Shown here one piece after another: positions 59,889-64,000 of a stretch of DNA of 64,000 nt (the stretch's first letter is position 1; each line of letters starts with the position of its first letter). The notes below the pieces were generated by a model. That model saw only the letters and a program-made list of their open reading frames with translations, was not told where the DNA came from and did no database searches. The DNA is from Loripinus fragilis. Lineage: Eukaryota; Mollusca; Bivalvia; Lucinida; Lucinidae. The translations under genes were made by a program, and so were the position numbers. The DNA lies in contig OZ026524.1 of assembly GCA_964019695.1 (NCBI GenBank), positions 15,492,309 to 15,556,308 of the forward strand. Reading direction: 5' to 3'.

Positions 59889-60568
59889 CTGAAAAAATAA
59901 AGGATCATTGACACTTGCTATGGGTAAATGCCTATGGTTTTCAGTAAAAATAAAAGTTTGTCAATTGCCCCTTTCTTCACCATGAAGCTACCCTGACCTG
60001 AGTACTTTATGGCAGTGAAATCCATTTTCGATACAAACGCTTCAAAGATATAAAATTTTGGGTAGAACAATCAGTTTTACATTAAAATATATAGAAATCA
60101 GAAAACTTTTTTTAAAATATCATTCCCCCCGTGTGCCAGCAAAAGCTTTGGCCTGTATATGTGTTACCATATTTTACACATTGTATGGAAGTGGCTTGCT
60201 GGCACAAGGGGGGGGGGAAAGATGTTCAGCAGCCCGAAAACTCAGGGCCTAAGCCCATAAAATGCCTTTTCTACCGAATAAGAATTGAATGACAGAAATG
60301 AATTCCCTAGAACCAACCTCTTAAATTGCTTTGTATTCTGTGCTAGTTTATTATAAAGTACATAAAGATTAAAATTAGAATTAGTAAGGTTTATGCATTT
60401 TTTTCATAGGAAAAACGCTCACTGTTATTTAATACCACATTCTTTCGCAAAGGTCCTGTACTTATCTACTTGCATGCTAGGGAATTGTTCATGTTTTTAT
60501 TGTCGTCTGCTGACTTTCTTCAAAATTAAGTTTTTATAAATAAACCACCGGGACCACTATCAGAGTGT
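59889..60568 (-). other. Upstream intron of the homeobox gene, first part; contains a foldback
   Basis: If the gene is intact, everything from 59889 to the window end is intron (at least 4.1 kb). The foldback CCCCCCGTGTGCCAGCAA (60125-60142) against TTGCTGGCACAAGGGGGGGG (about 60196-60215) lies here, separated by about 55 bp. Confidence 0.6.
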
Positions 60569-60632
60569 CAAACAGTTTGGATCCAGATCAAGACCGATAT
60601 TCTGTGGTCTTCATCTGGGTTCAAACTGTTTG
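60569..60632. repeat. Palindrome-centred repeat, copy F
   Basis: Left arm 60569-60595 and right arm 60606-60632 pair at 24 of 27 positions around a 10-nt loop. CAAACAGTTTGGATCCAGAT and CATCTGGGTTCAAACTGTTTG are the outer arms. The inner tip differs from the other copies. Confidence 0.75.
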
Positions 60633-61772
60633 CGAAATACTATTGGCAGATGACACAATTCCCCGCTGGCATGCAAAGAGTTATAACAGGTTCAATATAT
60701 TATCTCATATAGGTAGGCTTTCAACTTGGCTATACATGTATATATATACCATAAATATTCGGACACTTTGAATATATTTCGACATGCTATGCCCTTTAAA
60801 CAAAGCAAAAGTAATATTCAAGTGATCTAGTTAGAATCAGTTTTACTGTACAATGCTAAATGAGACACTTTCATTCCTTCAGAAGAATTCAATTCTTTTG
60901 TTGAGCTTTCAGTTTTGTATTATTTACGGTACATATAGTCAAAAATGTACAGGTAACTTCTAAATTATCTCCCCAAAATCATTTTATTACAAAACATATT
61001 TTGTTTTTAAAACAATTTCATCATTTATCGTGATTCGTTAATACTCTGCATATGATATGTTCAATAGATATCACCATGCCTACCGAATAAATCAAGAAAA
61101 AGTGCAGAAATCACTTTTTAAATCACTTTTCATTATCATGAAATTTCAGACCCCCTCCCCTTTGTACCCGCCATATCTCTCGAGTGCGTAGGAATTTTGA
61201 AAATATTTTGCTAGCTGGCTCTTGCCATTAGATTCACCAATTGCACTGATACTACATGCATCACACCTGAAGCTCAAAAGCAGGGTTCTGGGAATCAGAA
61301 AAAATAGGCGTATAAGGCCCAAACCGTCAATGATCCTTTACTTTTAACGACACGTTCAGATACATTTTGCTCGTATAGTGTTTGTCTTTATGGCGTATTA
61401 GCGTTGATAGGATACATCTCATGATATTTGATCAGAATCGCTACTGTTGTAGGTTCATTGGACGATTTCTGCATAAACCTTACGACTATATGAAAATTTT
61501 GGATATTGATTGTTTTCTAAATGTGCTCATGCTAATTTCCTATCAACACCTTCCATCCTAAATATTCTTACAGTCATTAATTACAGTGAAACAGGTACTG
61601 TATTAATTTATCCTCACATTGTATCATATGGTTAGGAAGTATGAAAATATACACATGGAGTTTTCTGTCACTCTTTTTATTTGCATACCTTATCTCAGTG
61701 GATTAATATGCATTAGTTTTAGGATATTAAAATTTCATAATACTACATGCCCCCGTAAAGATAATTTTATCT
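60633..61772. other. Presumed intron, nothing recognised
   Basis: AT-rich DNA without domains or clear repeats. I looked here on the minus strand for the first homeodomain half and did not see it. Confidence 0.35.
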
Positions 61773-62090
61773 ATATATGAGGGTCTGGATGGGGGGGTCT
61801 GGTATTCACTATTCATTAAAAATTTAGCCCATTATTCATCTCATTAAAATTTTGGGTTATTCATTAAAATAAGACCAATTATTCATTAAAAGTAAGAAAG
61901 GTGGCAAAGAAATCTGATTATTCACTATTCATTAATTTTTTCTTCAATTCATTAAAAAATAGGATTATTCATTATTTTTTAGGCTTTCATTATTCACTAT
62001 TCATTATTTTTTTGGCTCAATATTCACTATTCATTATAAAAAAGGGCCATTATTCACTAATCATTATACCCCATCTAGACTCTCATATAT
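61773..62090. mobile_element. 318-bp MITE with a TTATTCATTA-rich interior
   Basis: ATATATGAGGGTCTGGATGG (61773) and the inverted right end ATATATGAGAGTCTAGATGG (62090) match at 18 of 20 positions, and both continue with GG. The inside is dominated by irregular repeats of TTATTCACTATTCATTA. The plus frame through it reads HYSLFII repeatedly, which is a by-product. Confidence 0.82.
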
Positions 62091-62877
62091 TGTTTGTTTG
62101 GAGTCCTTTCTTCTGCATGGTTCTGGAGCGATTCCCCCTTTTGAAAATGAGAAATGCAATTCGAGAAATGACCTTTATGTTGGAAATGAGAAAATGGTTG
62201 ACTTAAGGTTTTGCAATTAAGTAGTAATGAGCCTTGGAAATTTGTGGCATATATATCTCTTTTAAAGAGAAACACAATCCAATAGTGACCAGCATATGGT
62301 AGGTATTACGTATTACAAACACTTTAACATGTTCATCTTTTAAAATTGCAATAGCCAATTTCATACCAAGTTCCGATAAGCTTGAAACACTCTGACCAAT
62401 CAAAACACATACAAAAAACGATAATCTGGCTTGTTTTGTCATGGTATTTTTTCCACAAATGCAATTTTCTAAAACCTATCGTAGACACCAGAGTTGATTG
62501 CTAAATACAATGTTGCTTTGAAAGATCTTCTGCAACAAGGCATATCAGAGCCAGTATTGTATGGTGATTTAATTTATAAATTCAAATGAATCGTTGGAAA
62601 GCGTTCTTTCTTTGACCAATTCAAAAAAAACCACAAACGTTAAAAAATAGTGGAATACAGCATTGATATAATGCAGCAGTTTTCATAGACTAGTATCAGT
62701 TGTACATGTTGATATTGATCCTATGAATCCATACCAACCACTACGATACCATGCCACATATTATCTTATGCTAACATTCCAGTCCAGAATTTTAATTTAT
62801 GCTGGCTTAAACATCTACATGAGATAGATGAAGAAAACATTATTTGAGAAGAATGATAAATTTAGTTAAAAGACATC
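62091..62877. other. Presumed intron, nothing recognised
   Basis: No repeats or coding motifs seen. Confidence 0.3.

Positions 62878-62961
<84 letters not shown>
62878..62961 (+). repeat. (AAT)28 microsatellite
   Basis: An uninterrupted AAT run of 84 bp, followed by GGTAAT. Confidence 0.97.
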
Positions 62962-62962
<1 letters not shown>

Positions 62963-63346
62963 GTAATACCCTCATCTATATGAAAAAAAAAATCATATCT
63001 CATCAGACTTTATAAGTCTACAGTCTACATGCCTGGATTTCGTTTAAATTTATGTTGTGATCAGTAAGCAACTTTAAAAGGCAGTGTCACCTCTGAGTAA
63101 ACTCTCGTTTAAAAGGACATTTCTCTAAAGGAAAGAATTAACTCCCAGAGTAGCCCCTATGAAGATATAACATAACTTTAATTGCCCTTAAATTAAGCAA
63201 TTGTTATATTAAACTAGTTCATTGATATGCCGGTCTTGTAAATTCACCAAAATTTGCTGCTGTGAATATTAAGTGTTTACAGTATTTCAAAAAAACAACA
63301 CAATAGGCGAAGGAGTTTGTGCAGTACATGCATTTAGTGGCTCTCA
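62962..63346. other. Presumed intron, nothing recognised
   Basis: No repeats or coding motifs seen. Confidence 0.3.
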
Positions 63347-63576
63347 ACCCATATAAGCCTATAGTGTCCTCTTTATTGGACATAGGCAAACATTGCAGAC
63401 CCAGATCAGACACCGCATGATGCAGTGTCTGATCAGGATCTTTACTGTTTGCTTACAGAATTTCTATTAAATTCTGGAAAAAAAAGAAATGAAAGATACC
63501 ACCAACATCCCTAGAACTGGAAATAGGACGGTCCTACTGATAAGGATAGACACGTTCATTTGGCTTAAATGAATTG
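63347..63576 (+). mobile_element. Palindrome-centred repeat, copy B (~230 bp)
   Basis: It starts CAACCCATATAAGCCTATAG and ends GGCTTAAATGAATTG, the same inverted ends as copy A. The shared inner order is GGACATAGGCAAACATTGCA, GACCCAGATCAGAC, palindrome, CTGTTTGCTTACAGAAT. GATCAGACACCGCA (63404-63417) pairs at 13 of 14 with TGCAGTGTCTGATC (63421-63434). Confidence 0.8.
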
Positions 63577-63796
63577 TGTAATATTCTGCAGTTGGTTATT
63601 ATATGATTTTTTGGTTACTGTAAAGGCGCGTAATCAGGACTGGTCAACCTTAAACATTGGTGAAAGCTGAAAATGAGGCGTGGTTCTATTCAAAAGTAAT
63701 TGGATCAATTTGCGCCATTACCTCAGTATAGAGGCAAAACCCATTGTTTAGTCCTTAAAACACGGCAAAATAACTGCATCTGAAAAATTAATGTCT

Positions 63797-63900
63797 ATTT
63801 AACATAAGCATAGAGGCAAACATTGTGGACCCAGATCAGACTGCTCCTAGAGGAGCAGCCTGATCTGAGTCCACACTGTTTGTCTATGAGGCATTAAATA
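63797..63900 (+). mobile_element. Palindrome-centred repeat, copy C (short)
   Basis: Stem arms AGATCAGACTGCTCCT (63833-63848) and AGGAGCAGCCTGATCT (63851-63866) pair at 15 of 16. CAAACATTGTGGACCC and GAGTCCACACTGTTTG extend it. In one frame it reads VDPDQTAP, a string I remember from many repeat-derived predicted animal proteins (memory, not checked). Confidence 0.75.
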
Positions 63901-64000
63901 TTTTAGTGGATGACTCGGGTAGCTAGGGCCAGTTATGTTTTTAAAAATATTACTGGCTTTTTGGCCTATTTTATACGCCACCTTTTTTGCAAGTAAGCAA
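63901..64000. other. Window end, unassigned
   Basis: Nothing recognised; the homeobox gene should continue to the right. Confidence 0.2.

Overview
The window is nuclear DNA from an animal, most likely a bivalve mollusc. It is AT-rich, has split genes with GT-AG introns, and is crowded with short terminal-inverted-repeat elements (MITE-like), tRNA-derived SINEs, a Tc1 transposase relic and several families of satellite-like DNA. Nothing is bacterial: I see no operons, ribosome binding sites, CRISPR or rRNA. The bivalve assignment rests on repeat families that I recognise from memory and did not check against a database. The animal assignment rests on the homeobox exons.

Layout. (1) 1-28279 is the right-hand part of a tandem array of a ~2.16-kb unit: 13 full copies and one partial, almost identical, each with a poly-G tract and several copies of an 18-bp motif. 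Two copies lack a 470-bp module with symmetric inverted termini, and the array stops two bases after the end of that same module. (2) 28280-43700 is repeat-rich intergenic DNA with old tandem repeats, nested small DNA transposons, a pogo/Tc1-like MITE, a SINE, one degraded coding-like frame on the minus strand (32936-33262) and members of a palindrome-centred repeat family. (3) 43706-48235 holds a 52-bp minisatellite and a ~3.1-kb minisatellite of 41-bp units organised in places into 82-bp dimers. (4) 48236-57773 has foldbacks, a Tc1 transposase pseudogene, a SINE with perfect target-site duplications, a triplicated ~330-bp repeat and more MITEs. (5) 57774-64000 contains the only gene I can name: an aristaless/ARX-type paired-class homeobox gene on the minus strand, represented by a 46-nt internal homeodomain exon (59843-59888) and the following exon (57774-58106). 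Its 5' exons lie beyond the right edge of the window.

The two homeobox exons join in frame at the Gln-Val boundary inside homeodomain helix 3. The size and phase of the 46-nt exon match my recollection of human ARX exon 3. The intron between them carries a nearly perfect 59-bp hairpin and its surrounding foldback, which ends about 25-30 bp from the splice acceptor.

Most short open frames in the window are chance frames in repeats and are not annotated. The most unusual features are the 470-bp module and its link to the array edge, the palindrome family whose hairpin tips differ between copies yet stay self-complementary, and the intronic hairpin next to the homeobox exon.
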